A DNA stretch of 64,000 nt. Origin: Corynebacterium pseudodiphtheriticum DSM 44287 (GTDB lineage Bacteria > Actinomycetota > Actinomycetes > Mycobacteriales > Mycobacteriaceae). Within the stretch, counting starts at the first letter, position 1. Each line of letters begins with the position of its first letter. A program made the translations under genes and the position numbers. This document shows positions 26,926 through 35,732 of the stretch, in pieces. The notes below the pieces were generated by a model that made no database searches, had not been told where the DNA came from, and saw only the letters and a program-made list of their open reading frames with translations. Location of the stretch: the NCBI RefSeq assembly GCF_000688415.1, contig NZ_JIAH01000005.1:186001-250000 (forward strand), given 5' to 3'.

Positions 26926-28117
26926 AGCCCCGTGGCTGGAATAGTTCGGCCACACCAGCCCGGTGGATTTTGCCCAGCGACGTCCGTGGCAGTTCGTCGA
27001 CACGCAGCAGTTCTTTCGGTAGTTGCCAGCGGGGGAGCTCGTAGAGGGCATCGAAAATTTCTCCGACCTCGGCGCTACCTTCATAGGCTGCCATGATGGC
27101 TTGCCCGAAACGGCGATCATCCACGCCGACGACGCAGGCCTCTTTGACCCCGGGGACGGCCAAGAGCTCTTTTTCGATGATTTCCGGGTGTACCTTCAAA
27201 CCACCGGTGATGATCACCGCATCGAGGCGCCCGCTGACCTCCAACCGGCCGTCGACAATGCGCCCGCCGTCGGAGGTGGCGAACCAGCCCGGCCAATCGG
27301 GGTGGGCGAAGGCTTCGTGGCCCGGCATATTGCGGTATCCGGCGGCGATGGTGGCGCCACCGAGCATGATACGGCCGGATTCCACGGCGACGGAGCTGCA
27401 CGGTAAGGGGTGGCCGTCGTAGATGCAGCCCCCGGCGGTTTCGGCGCTGCCATAGGTGGCCACGAGGTGGATGCCCAGCTTGCGAGCCGATTCCGCCAAC
27501 TGCGGGTTCAGTGCCGCCCCGCCGATCAAGATGGCGTCGAAGCGTCGTAAAGCAGTAATGCCCTCTAGGGTTTCTAGGGCTTTATCCAGCTGCATCGGGG
27601 TTAATGCGGTGTACATGGGTTCGCGGGCATCGGGGGTTTTTCCGCCCCGGGCGTGGTCTAAATATTCCGTGGCGGCGGCGAAAGCGGGAATGCGGAAACC
27701 CTGCGAAAGATCCAGGCACACCGGGTCCACCCCGGCGACCAGGCTGCGCACCAGAACCTGGATTCCGGCGATGTGATACGCAGGCAGGGCCAATAGCCAG
27801 TGCCCGGGGCCGCCCAGGACTTCGTGGGTGGCATCGGCGGAAGCCACCAGGTTGGCTGCGGTGAGCTGTGCGCCTTTGGGCGTGCCAGTGGAACCTGAGG
27901 TGGGCACCACTAGGGCAATAGCATCGTCGATTGGCTGGCCGACGCGTTGCGAGGAATACAGCAACTCAGTACGCGCCCGGTCGCCAGCGGGCACCGGAAG
28001 ATAATGCGCTTGGCCTGCGATGGCGGCTTCCAAGTCGTCGAGGATCGCTGCGGGATCATCAAGCCGGACCGGAAGCGCGGTCAGCACCGGTTCGTGGGCG
28101 GGGGGAGGAACGGGCAT
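26924..28117 (-). CDS. menE: o-Succinylbenzoate-CoA ligase
   Basis: Activates o-succinylbenzoate with ATP and CoA. 397 residues from ATG 28117. AMP-binding motif LVVPTSGSTGTPKGAQLT, the later ATYGSAETAGG, and ATSDGGRIVDGRLEVSGRLDAVIITGG are all present. Length fits short actinobacterial MenE. The open frame continues upstream without a stop through a Ser/Gly/Ala-rich stretch to an ATG at 28300 inside menB, so a longer form overlapping menB by 77 nt is possible. It lies downstream of menB on the same strand and converges with the aldo/keto reductase gene. Confidence 0.93.
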   Translation of the reverse strand: MPVPPPAHEPVLTALPVRLDDPAAILDDLEAAIAGQAHYLPVPAGDRARTELLYSSQRVGQPIDDAIALVVPTSGSTGTPKGAQLTAANLVASADATHEVLGGPGHWLLALPAYHIAGIQVLVRSLVAGVDPVCLDLSQGFRIPAFAAATEYLDHARGGKTPDAREPMYTALTPMQLDKALETLEGITALRRFDAILIGGAALNPQLAESARKLGIHLVATYGSAETAGGCIYDGHPLPCSSVAVESGRIMLGGATIAAGYRNMPGHEAFAHPDWPGWFATSDGGRIVDGRLEVSGRLDAVIITGGLKVHPEIIEKELLAVPGVKEACVVGVDDRRFGQAIMAAYEGSAEVGEIFDALYELPRWQLPKELLRVDELPRTSLGKIHRAGVAELFQPRG

Positions 28118-28223
28118 TGGGCTTGGACTCGGTTGTCCTGCTGAGTCGGCCGCGCGTGAGCTACTTGCGCCTGCGCTACTCGCTCCTGAGCCCCTACCAC
28201 TGGAGCCCTTATCACTGAGGTCC

Positions 28224-29255
28224 TTAATAGTAATAAGGAAACTCCTCCCAATTCGGGTCGCGCTTTTCCAAAAACGCTTCCTTACCTTCCACAGCCTCAT
28301 CGGTCATGTATGCCAAGCGGGTGGCCTCGCCGGCGAAGACTTGTTGACCGGCCAGCCCGTCGTCGGCAAGATTGAAGGCGAACTTCAGCATGCGTTGCGC
28401 CGTCGGGGATTTGGAGTTGATCTCGCGGGCAGCCTGGATGGCTTCGGCCTCAAGCTCGGCGTGATCGGCGACGATATTGACCGCCCCCATCTTCATCATG
28501 TGGGTGGCATCGTAGGACCGGCCCAAGAAGAAGATCTCGCGCGCGTTTTTCTGGCCCACCATCTGTGCCAGATAGGCCGAACCATAACCGGCATCAAAGC
28601 TTCCGACGTCGGCGTCGGTCTGTTTAAAACGGGCATGTTGGCGCGAAGCGATCGTCAGGTCGCACACCACATGCAGCGAGTGCCCGCCACCAGCGGCCCA
28701 ACCATTAACTACCGCGATGACTACCTTCGGCATCGTGCGGATCAGCCGCTGCACCTCCAGGATGTGCAAACGCCCACCCTCGACTTTCTCGCGGGCGGTA
28801 TCCACGCCAGATTCGTCGGCACCGGCGACATCCGTGTCGTGGTTAGTGGCATAGCGGTACCCGGAACGACCACGAATGCGCTGGTCGCCACCGGAACAAA
28901 ACGCCCACCCGCCATCTTTCGGCGACGGCCCATTACCGGTCAACAACACGGTGCCCACATCAGGGGTGCGGCGGGCGTGGTCGAGAGCGCGGTAAAGCTC
29001 GTCGACGGTGTGCGGGCGGAAGGCGTTGCGTACCTCTGGCCGGTCGAAGGCGATGCGCACGATTCCGTCGCGCCGGGTGTTGCCTACGTGACGGTGGTAG
29101 GTGATATCGGTCAACTCTTCGAAGCCTGTGACGGTGCGCCATTGGGTGGGATCGAAGGGGTTGGCCTCGGGGTTGGCCTCGGGGTTGACGTCGGCGGTGG
29201 TGTCGGGTGCTGTATTGGGGCTGGCCTCAGTTTTGTGCTCAGGTGTGGTAGTCAT
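28224..29255 (-). CDS. menB: 1,4-dihydroxy-2-naphthoyl-CoA synthase
   Basis: Crotonase-fold enzyme closing the second ring of the naphthoquinone. 343 residues. Characteristic segments: RPEVRNAFRP, FCSGGDQRIRGRSGY, VNGWAAGGGHSLHVVCDLTIAS, and DADVGSFDAGYGSAYLAQMVGQK. The C-terminus WEEFPYYY is typical. The first 40 residues are an extension with the tandem PEANPEANP, encoded by an exact 12-bp duplication. The start ATG is 7 nt from a TAGACT box and faces menC across only 27 bp. Confidence 0.95.
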   Translation of the reverse strand: MTTTPEHKTEASPNTAPDTTADVNPEANPEANPFDPTQWRTVTGFEELTDITYHRHVGNTRRDGIVRIAFDRPEVRNAFRPHTVDELYRALDHARRTPDVGTVLLTGNGPSPKDGGWAFCSGGDQRIRGRSGYRYATNHDTDVAGADESGVDTAREKVEGGRLHILEVQRLIRTMPKVVIAVVNGWAAGGGHSLHVVCDLTIASRQHARFKQTDADVGSFDAGYGSAYLAQMVGQKNAREIFFLGRSYDATHMMKMGAVNIVADHAELEAEAIQAAREINSKSPTAQRMLKFAFNLADDGLAGQQVFAGEATRLAYMTDEAVEGKEAFLEKRDPNWEEFPYYY

Positions 29256-29282
29256 GGCCTTCAGTCTAGCTAGGCTTGGGGC
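29256..29282. promoter_or_regulatory. 27-bp divergent double promoter, menB and menC
   Basis: Plus-strand TAGGCT (29271-29276) lies 6 nt before menC ATG 29283. Minus-strand TAGACT (29263-29268) lies 7 nt before menB ATG 29255. Both fit leaderless transcripts, and each -35 must lie inside or beyond the other -10. Confidence 0.55.
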
Positions 29283-30437
29283 ATGAATTTTCCGAATAGT
29301 GGCGCTCGGTTGCCTCAGTCACCGCGCCCATCGAAGCAACCTCGCTCATCTCAGCCGTTTCTGGCTCCTCTGCCCCCTCTTGCAGACATTCTCGAGCGCG
29401 CCCACGTCGTTTCTTTGCCCATGGCGGTGAAATTCCGCGGCCTGCGCCACCGGGAAGTGGTGCTTATCGACGGCCCGGCCGGCTGGGGAGAATTCGCCCC
29501 GTTCGCTGATTACTCCGCCCGCGAGACCGCGCCCTGGCTGCGCTCTGGGTTGGAAGCTGCCTACCAGGGGTTTCCTTCCCCAAACCGTGACTATATCGAG
29601 GTCAATGCCACGGTCCCGGCGGTGGAGCCAGCCCAGGTTCCGGAGGTGCTTTCCCGCATGCCCGGCGCACGTTGCGTCAAGGTGAAGGTGGCTGAGCCTG
29701 GCAAGGATTTCCGGGATGCGCTTGCCGACGACATCGCCCGGGTGTCCGCGGTGCGTGAGGAGCTGTCCGGAATTCCGGGCACCCGCATCCGTGTGGACGC
29801 TAATGGTGCGTGGACGGTTGAGCAGGCTGTGGAAGCGGTATCAGCGTTGGCCCCGCTGGATTATGTGGAACAGCCGTGCGCCACGCCAGAGGAACTGGCG
29901 GAGGTTCGCACCCAGCTGATGCGCCGCGGGATTTTTGTTCGCGTCGCTGCCGATGAGAGCATCCGGCGGGTGGAGGATCCGTACCGGGTGGCGGATTTGC
30001 AGGCGGCGGATGTAGCCGTCGTCAAGGTGGCCCCGCTGGGTGGGGTGCGTCGGGTGTTGCAGCTGAGTGCGGATCTGCGCGCGCGCCATATGGATGTGAC
30101 AATTGCCTCGGCTTTGGACAGCGCGGTGGGGATTAATGCCGGTTTGGCGGCGGTGGCGAGTTTGCCGAAGTTGAACGACGACGAGGACATCGATGTGGCT
30201 CCGGCACCGGCGGGCTTGGCGACGGGCTCGCTGTTTTTGGAGGATGTGGCCGCGCCGCGTTCGCTTGTCGACGGCATGCTGGCGACTGCCCCGGTGGCAC
30301 CCGATGCTGACCGGCTGGCCGCTTTGGCAGCGGACGGTGCGACGCGCGACTGGTGGTTGGACCGGTTGCGTGCGGCCTATGCGCAATTGGAAGCGCACCG
30401 TGCCCGAGAAAATGGTGAAAGTTGGGCACCGCAGTAA
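29283..30437 (+). CDS. menC: o-Succinylbenzoate synthase
   Basis: Enolase-superfamily dehydratase making o-succinylbenzoate. 384 residues. Catalytic elements can be read in order: the KVKV lysines, metal-binding Asp in IRVDANGAWT, Glu in YVEQPCATPEEL, Asp in VAADESIRR, and the second lysine in VAVVKVAPLGG. A short proline-rich N-terminal extension precedes the barrel entry. It is followed 28 bp later by the UvrA-like gene. Confidence 0.92.
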   Translation: MNFPNSGARLPQSPRPSKQPRSSQPFLAPLPPLADILERAHVVSLPMAVKFRGLRHREVVLIDGPAGWGEFAPFADYSARETAPWLRSGLEAAYQGFPSPNRDYIEVNATVPAVEPAQVPEVLSRMPGARCVKVKVAEPGKDFRDALADDIARVSAVREELSGIPGTRIRVDANGAWTVEQAVEAVSALAPLDYVEQPCATPEELAEVRTQLMRRGIFVRVAADESIRRVEDPYRVADLQAADVAVVKVAPLGGVRRVLQLSADLRARHMDVTIASALDSAVGINAGLAAVASLPKLNDDEDIDVAPAPAGLATGSLFLEDVAAPRSLVDGMLATAPVAPDADRLAALAADGATRDWWLDRLRAAYAQLEAHRARENGESWAPQ

Positions 30438-30452
30438 AGGTCCGCCCCCGGC

Positions 30453-30458
30453 TAGACT
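30453..30458 (+). promoter_or_regulatory. -10-like box or Shine-Dalgarno before the UvrA-like gene
   Basis: TAGACT 7 nt before ATG 30466. The spacer GGAGGTT could also act as a close Shine-Dalgarno, so translation could be led or leaderless. Confidence 0.35.
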
Positions 30459-30465
30459 GGAGGTT

Positions 30466-33057
30466 ATGCCTTCTTCGGATCCTGCACACCTGCCACAAAC
30501 CGACGCCTCTGACCAGCAGCAAACCATACAGGTCCCGACCTGCGTGAGCATCCATGATGCCCACCTGCACAATTTGCGCCATATTGACGTGACCATCCCG
30601 CACGGTCAGCTGGTGGCATTCACCGGTATTAGTGGCTCGGGTAAATCCTCGTTGGCGTTCGGCACTATCCATGGGGAAGGCCAGCGTAGTTACCTGGAAT
30701 CGGTGGCTCCGTTTGCGCGCCGCTTGATCAGCCAGGCGACTGATCCGCAGGTCGGTTCCATTGAGGGGCTATCGCCGACGGTTGCGCTTCAGCAGCAGAC
30801 CACGGCGCCTGGGGCGCGTTCGACGGTGGGCACGATTAGTTCTACATCGAATATTGTTCGTCTGTTGTATTCCCGGTGTGGTGATTACAGCGCACTGTCT
30901 GGCGCTACAACGTCTGGCAGCGCCCCATCCGACACCCCGATCACACGCTTGGCCTCAGATGCTTTCAGCCCGAATACTGCCGATGGCATGTGCCCGGAGT
31001 GCCGTGGAACGGGCACGAAGTTCGTCGCCACGGAAGCGTCGATGGTGCATGAGCCGGAGTTGTCGATCCGCGACGGCGCGATTACTGCATGGCCGGGCGC
31101 CTGGGCGGGGAAAAATTTCCGCGACATCCTGGAGGCCCTGGGCTATGACCTTGACCGCCCGTGGCAGGAACTTTCCGAGTCCGACCGCAACTGGATCCTG
31201 TTTACCCGCGAGCGCCCCGTCGTCGAGATTGTTCCGCACCGCGGTGCTGACCAAGTTCAGCGCACTTACCAGGGCACGTGGCGTAGCGTGGCCGAGTATT
31301 TGTATAAGACACTGCAGGAAACGGAATCGGATTCGTTGCGACGTCGCACGGAGTCTTTCCTGGAATCGCATACCTGCAGCAATTGCGGTGGCGCGGGTTT
31401 GCGGCCGCAGGCGCTGCAAGTGCGCTATTTGGATGTTCCGATTAATGAGCTGAATGCGTGGTCCTTGGACTTTCTGCACCAGGCGTTGTTGGACCGCCAG
31501 CAGGAGCTTGGCCAGCGTGCCGGCGCAAGCAACGCCGCCCGTGATGACCAACCCGACACTGCTGCGGCCCCGGCCACCCGTACTGCGCAGGATGATGCCG
31601 AGGCCTTGTTATTAACCCAGATTGTCCCTCCGCTGGCTGCTGCACTGGAGCTTGGCCTGGGGCACTTGAGTCTGGACCGAGCCGCAACCACATTGTCTGC
31701 CGGGGAGCTGCAGCGCTTGCGCCTGGCTTCCCAGTTGCACAGTTCCTTGTTTGGCGTGACCTATATTCTCGACGAACCCACCGCGGGTCTGCATCCGCAG
31801 GAACGCACGGCCGTGCTTACGGTGATCCGTCGCCTGTTGGCCGCGGGAAATAACGTTTTTGTCGTTGAGCATGACATGGATTTCGTGGCCCAGGCTGATT
31901 ACCTCATCGACATCGGCCCTTATGCCGGTGACGGGGGAGGGACCGTGGTATTTGCGGGCAAGCCAAGTGAGCTTGCCGACGCTAATGGGCAGCTAGCGGA
32001 ATCCCCAACTGCCCAGGCCTTGGCAAACCGACGTCTCGAGCTTGCCGACGCCCCGCGCGATGCTAACGGCCACTTGGTGCTGCGGGGAATCAACCACCGA
32101 AACCTGCGCGAGCTTGACCTGGAGCTCGGATTGGGCCAGTTCACCGCGGTGGCTGGGGTATCTGGTTCGGGTAAGTCGACGCTGGTGACAGATGTCGTCG
32201 GCAAGCGCGCAACGGAGCACCCGGACATTAGCCGTGTCGTCACGATAACGCAGAAACCCATTGGCCGTACTCCGCGTTCCACCCTGGCGACGTATACAGG
32301 AATGTTTGACCGCGTCCGCAGCATTTTCGCTGCCCAGGCGCGCCGGGATGGCAAGGATGCGAAGAAGTGGAATGCCTCGAAGTTTTCCTATAACACGAAA
32401 AAGGGCCAGTGTCCGGAGTGCTCAGGGGCTGGCCATATCGAGGTCGAGTTGGTGTTCTTACCTGGGACCTACACGTTGTGCCCGCGGTGTCAGGGCGGCC
32501 GGTTTAACGACGAGACACTGGAAGTGCGTTGGCACGGGCGCACCGTGGCTGATGTGTTGCAGTTGCGAGTTACCGAAGCGTTGGAGGTTTTCCGTGACCT
32601 TGCCGGCGGCGGTACTAAAGATCCCGACCATTCCCAGATCGCCCAGGTGGTGCGGGCTCTAGAGGTTTTGGATGAACTTGGCCTGGGCTACCTCCGCTTG
32701 GGGCAGGGTGCGCCGGAGTTGTCTGGTGGCGAGGCCCAGCGCATCAAGTTGGCGACGGAGCTGCAGCGGACGCAGAAGAAATCCAGTTTGTATTTGCTCG
32801 ACGAGCCAACCATGGGGCTGCACCCGCACGATAGCGCGAAGTTGCTGGACAAGTTGGAAGCGCTTGCCGACGCCGGCGCCACCGTCGTTATGGTGGAGCA
32901 CAATCTGCAGGCGCTGGCTCGTGTGGATCGTGTGATTGAGCTTGGCCCTGGGGCGGGAGCTGCTGGAGGTCGCATCCTAGCGCAGGCGAGCCCTAAGAAG
33001 TTGGCGGAAGAAGATACTGCTACGGGTCGGGAATTGGCCCGGCGGGTGGGGCCGTAA
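30466..33057 (+). CDS. UvrA-like ABC ATPase (stand-alone, UvrA2/DrrC type)
   Basis: 863 residues from ATG 30466; the frame is open further upstream through menC but the protein core starts here. It carries two ABC ATPase units: Walker A GISGSGKSSL with LSAGELQRLRL and ILDEPTAGLHP, then GVSGSGKSTL with LSGGEAQRIKL and LLDEPTMGLHP. Zinc-type cysteine pairs are CPECRGTG, CSNCGGAG, CPECSGAG and CPRCQG. It is shorter than canonical UvrA (about 940-950), fitting UvrA-like paralogues linked to drug or DNA-damage tolerance. Its place between menC and menD says nothing about its role. Four decamer copies lie within 900 bp. Confidence 0.9.
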   Translation: MPSSDPAHLPQTDASDQQQTIQVPTCVSIHDAHLHNLRHIDVTIPHGQLVAFTGISGSGKSSLAFGTIHGEGQRSYLESVAPFARRLISQATDPQVGSIEGLSPTVALQQQTTAPGARSTVGTISSTSNIVRLLYSRCGDYSALSGATTSGSAPSDTPITRLASDAFSPNTADGMCPECRGTGTKFVATEASMVHEPELSIRDGAITAWPGAWAGKNFRDILEALGYDLDRPWQELSESDRNWILFTRERPVVEIVPHRGADQVQRTYQGTWRSVAEYLYKTLQETESDSLRRRTESFLESHTCSNCGGAGLRPQALQVRYLDVPINELNAWSLDFLHQALLDRQQELGQRAGASNAARDDQPDTAAAPATRTAQDDAEALLLTQIVPPLAAALELGLGHLSLDRAATTLSAGELQRLRLASQLHSSLFGVTYILDEPTAGLHPQERTAVLTVIRRLLAAGNNVFVVEHDMDFVAQADYLIDIGPYAGDGGGTVVFAGKPSELADANGQLAESPTAQALANRRLELADAPRDANGHLVLRGINHRNLRELDLELGLGQFTAVAGVSGSGKSTLVTDVVGKRATEHPDISRVVTITQKPIGRTPRSTLATYTGMFDRVRSIFAAQARRDGKDAKKWNASKFSYNTKKGQCPECSGAGHIEVELVFLPGTYTLCPRCQGGRFNDETLEVRWHGRTVADVLQLRVTEALEVFRDLAGGGTKDPDHSQIAQVVRALEVLDELGLGYLRLGQGAPELSGGEAQRIKLATELQRTQKKSSLYLLDEPTMGLHPHDSAKLLDKLEALADAGATVVMVEHNLQALARVDRVIELGPGAGAAGGRILAQASPKKLAEEDTATGRELARRVGP

Positions 33058-33093
33058 AATGTCTAGACTGGGCCCAAGCCTTGAGGAGGATTG

Positions 33094-33834
33094 ATGACAC
33101 CTAATTCTGGCAATTCTGGTCATTCCGGCCGTTCTGGAGCGAACCACGGCGGAGCAAACCATGGTGGCTCGAATCATAGTGGCCGCCCGGGTCGCGATGA
33201 ACGTACCGAATTTTTCCGTGGCGACGATCGCACGGAATATTTCGGTTCGAACGAGCAGACACAATACATAGACCGTCCGAACATAGACCGTCCGCGGCAG
33301 TACTTTCCGGATCAGGACCAGAACCAGGGGCCCCAGGGCCAGCAAGGTCAGCCGCAGACTCAGCAGTACCAGGGCCCGTACACCCAAGGCTTTGGCCAGA
33401 ATCAATACGGGCAACAGTATGGACAGCCATATAACTCCGGTTATGCCCCTGCGGCACAGCAGGCTACCGTGCACAACGCGCACCAGCCGCAGCAAACAGC
33501 ACAGGCATCGGGTGGCTCGAGTTCCTGGCAAATGTTGCTTGGCATCATTTCGGGTTTGGCGTTACTGCTGGCCGTAGTGTTTTTCTTCCTGTGGCGTTCC
33601 GCTGATAATGAGCAGGCTACGCCGCCGACACCAACTACTGTGACCTCCACACAAACAGAAGAGGTTAATGTCACGGTGACAGAACCAACCACCGTTATCG
33701 AAGAACCCGTTTTACCTGGCGGCGACGGTGGAAGTTGGCGAGACCAGATCCCAACTGAGGTGCCGGAGGAACTGTTGCCGCCAGAAGGTGAAGAGTTCGA
33801 TCTGCGCAGCTGGTTGAGCAATATTTTCGGCTAG
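33094..33834 (+). CDS. Gln/Gly/Asn-rich single-pass membrane protein
   Basis: 246 residues from ATG 33094, preceded by GAGGAGGA. The first 145 residues are low-complexity, rich in Gly, Asn, His, Ser and then Gln, Tyr and Pro. One membrane helix (LGIISGLALLLAVVFFFLW) follows, then a Thr/Val/Glu/Pro-rich exposed tail ending in LRSWLSNIFG. It resembles proline/glutamine-rich actinobacterial envelope proteins; no enzymatic motif is visible. It lies between the UvrA-like gene and menD. Confidence 0.65.
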   Translation: MTPNSGNSGHSGRSGANHGGANHGGSNHSGRPGRDERTEFFRGDDRTEYFGSNEQTQYIDRPNIDRPRQYFPDQDQNQGPQGQQGQPQTQQYQGPYTQGFGQNQYGQQYGQPYNSGYAPAAQQATVHNAHQPQQTAQASGGSSSWQMLLGIISGLALLLAVVFFFLWRSADNEQATPPTPTTVTSTQTEEVNVTVTEPTTVIEEPVLPGGDGGSWRDQIPTEVPEELLPPEGEEFDLRSWLSNIFG

Positions 33835-33956
33835 TTCTTTACCTGAATAGGCACCTGATTAAGCCTGACTAGTCATGACCTGCCCGTATCAACGCTCACC
33901 CGATCGTAAATATTGCGCTCATAAATACTGAAACTGTAAATCCTGAGTAGGAGATC

Positions 33957-35720
33957 ATGCCCGAATCCCCACAGACCGAATCCCCACAGTCCGAAAACCA
34001 GGTGCAACCTGCGGCCGTCCAGTTGGCCCAACAGGTAGCTGCCCGGCTCGCAGAATTCGCCACCGATGTCGTGCTGTGTCCGGGTTCGCGTAACGCCCCG
34101 CTTTCGTTGGCGCTCATTGCGCACCCAGGATTGCGGGTGCATGTGCGCCTGGATGAGCGCAGCGCAGCCTTTTTGGCGTTGGGGTTGGCGCGCGTGCAGC
34201 AGCGGCATGTTGCGGTGGTAATGACTTCGGGCTCGGCGGTGTCGAATTGTTTGCCTGCCGTCGTTGAGGCTGCTCATTCTCATACGCCGCTGCTGGTGTT
34301 GAGCGCGGATCGGCCGCAGCGACTCGTCGGCACGGGGGCTTCGCAAACAATCCAACAACAGGGCATTTTCTCCACGTTTACCCAGACCACGCAGATCAAC
34401 ACCGTGGATGACCTCCCCGCGTTTTCTAAACGCCTTAGCGCTGACCGCTTGGCACACATCAATGTGGCTTTTGATGTGCCGCTGGTGGGAAGCGAACTGG
34501 CCGAGCCTCGTACAGATGGTCTTGCCGACGCCCACTTTGCCGATGCCAACCTTGCCAGCGCCCACTTTGCCGACGCCCCCGCAATTGCACCGGTGGATCC
34601 CGCGCACCCTGCCCGCCGCAGGCTGCCTACCTGGTCTGATCACGGAGAGGTTGCCGTTGACCTGAGTAAACCAACCCTGGTGATTGCCGGCGATGAAGCC
34701 TGGCGTGTCGACGGGCTCGAAGATGTGCCGACGATTGCCGAGCCGAGCGCCCCGGCTCCGTATGTTCCGGTGCACCCGGGGGCGGCCGCGATTTTCGCCA
34801 AAGATGATGCCCAGGTTGGCGAGTACTACGTGAGCACCAAACCTGACCAGATAATCGTCGTTGGGCACCCTACTTTGCACCGCCGGGTGCTGTCGCTGAT
34901 CACGGATCCGGATACCGAGGTTATCGTGCTGTCCCGCACCGATGATTTCTTGAGTCTGCGTGAGGGCGGCGCTCAAGAAACCCGCGGTACTCGTGTGAAA
35001 ACCAATGGTGAACCTACCCGGGAGTGGTTGCAAGTGTGCCAGGCCGCCTCCGATCTGGCTGCTGGGGCAGTACGCGAGGCGCTGGAAGATGAATCGTACG
35101 GTTTTACAGGACTGCACGTTGCTGCTGCTGTCACGGACACGTTGGCGGTTGGAGATACCGTGTTCGTCGGCCCGTCGAACCCGGTCCGTGATGTTGCCCT
35201 GACTGGTTTGCCGTTTGATGGCGTCGACACGTATTCCCCGCGGGGAGCTGCCGGGATTGACGGCAATATTTCGCAGGCCATGGGTGTAGCTATTGCTGCG
35301 CAGTCTTTGCGTGCCGACGAAATCCGCGCCCCGCGCACCGTTGCCCTGCTCGGTGACATCACCTTTTTGCACGATGTCGGTGGACTGCTGCGTGGGGTGG
35401 ATCAGCCGGAGCCGGAAAACCTCACGATCGTGGTGGCCAACGATGACGGTGGCGGAATTTTCGAGTCCCTCGAAGTAGGACAGCCCGGTTTGCGTCGTGA
35501 TTTTGAGCAGGCCTTCGGTACCCCGCATGGGGTGGACATTGCCGCGATCTGTGAGGGCTACGGCCTGCCCTACCAGCGTGTGGAGAGCCCACAGGAGCTT
35601 CTCGACGCCTTGGCCGCCCAAACCGAATTTCCGGAATCGATCCTGGTTATTGAGGCGGCGACCACTCGGGCGACGCGTCGGCAATTGCACCAGGCGATCG
35701 ATGCAGTTCTTGGGGGATAA
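33957..35720 (+). CDS. menD: 2-succinyl-5-enolpyruvyl-6-hydroxy-3-cyclohexene-1-carboxylate synthase
   Basis: ThDP-dependent enzyme joining isochorismate and 2-oxoglutarate. 587 residues. VVLCPGSRNAPLSLAL and VRLDERSAAFLALGLAR (ThDP-activating Glu) at the N-terminus, VLSADRPQRLVGTGASQTIQQ, and the C-terminal ThDP/Mg region LLGDITFLHDVGG with VVANDDGGGIFE. Residues about 190-209 are four pentapeptide units encoded by a 15-bp repeat, an insertion in the linker between domains. TAGGAG precedes the ATG. Confidence 0.95.
   Translation: MPESPQTESPQSENQVQPAAVQLAQQVAARLAEFATDVVLCPGSRNAPLSLALIAHPGLRVHVRLDERSAAFLALGLARVQQRHVAVVMTSGSAVSNCLPAVVEAAHSHTPLLVLSADRPQRLVGTGASQTIQQQGIFSTFTQTTQINTVDDLPAFSKRLSADRLAHINVAFDVPLVGSELAEPRTDGLADAHFADANLASAHFADAPAIAPVDPAHPARRRLPTWSDHGEVAVDLSKPTLVIAGDEAWRVDGLEDVPTIAEPSAPAPYVPVHPGAAAIFAKDDAQVGEYYVSTKPDQIIVVGHPTLHRRVLSLITDPDTEVIVLSRTDDFLSLREGGAQETRGTRVKTNGEPTREWLQVCQAASDLAAGAVREALEDESYGFTGLHVAAAVTDTLAVGDTVFVGPSNPVRDVALTGLPFDGVDTYSPRGAAGIDGNISQAMGVAIAAQSLRADEIRAPRTVALLGDITFLHDVGGLLRGVDQPEPENLTIVVANDDGGGIFESLEVGQPGLRRDFEQAFGTPHGVDIAAICEGYGLPYQRVESPQELLDALAAQTEFPESILVIEAATTRATRRQLHQAIDAVLGG
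34524..34583 (+). repeat. 15-bp tandem repeat, four units, inside menD
   Basis: Units at 34524, 34539, 34554 and 34569 related to GCCGACGCCCACTTT, coding ADAHF, ADANL, ASAHF and ADAPA. A CTTGCCGACG decamer (34521) overlaps the first unit. Confidence 0.85.
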
Positions 35721-35732
35721 ATCTGGTTCCCT

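Noticed and set aside
30193..30465. Upstream extension of the UvrA-like frame over menC
   Set aside because: The sequence overlaps the end of menC in another frame, is Arg/Trp-rich and non-conserved in style, and a start with a ribosome site exists at 30466.
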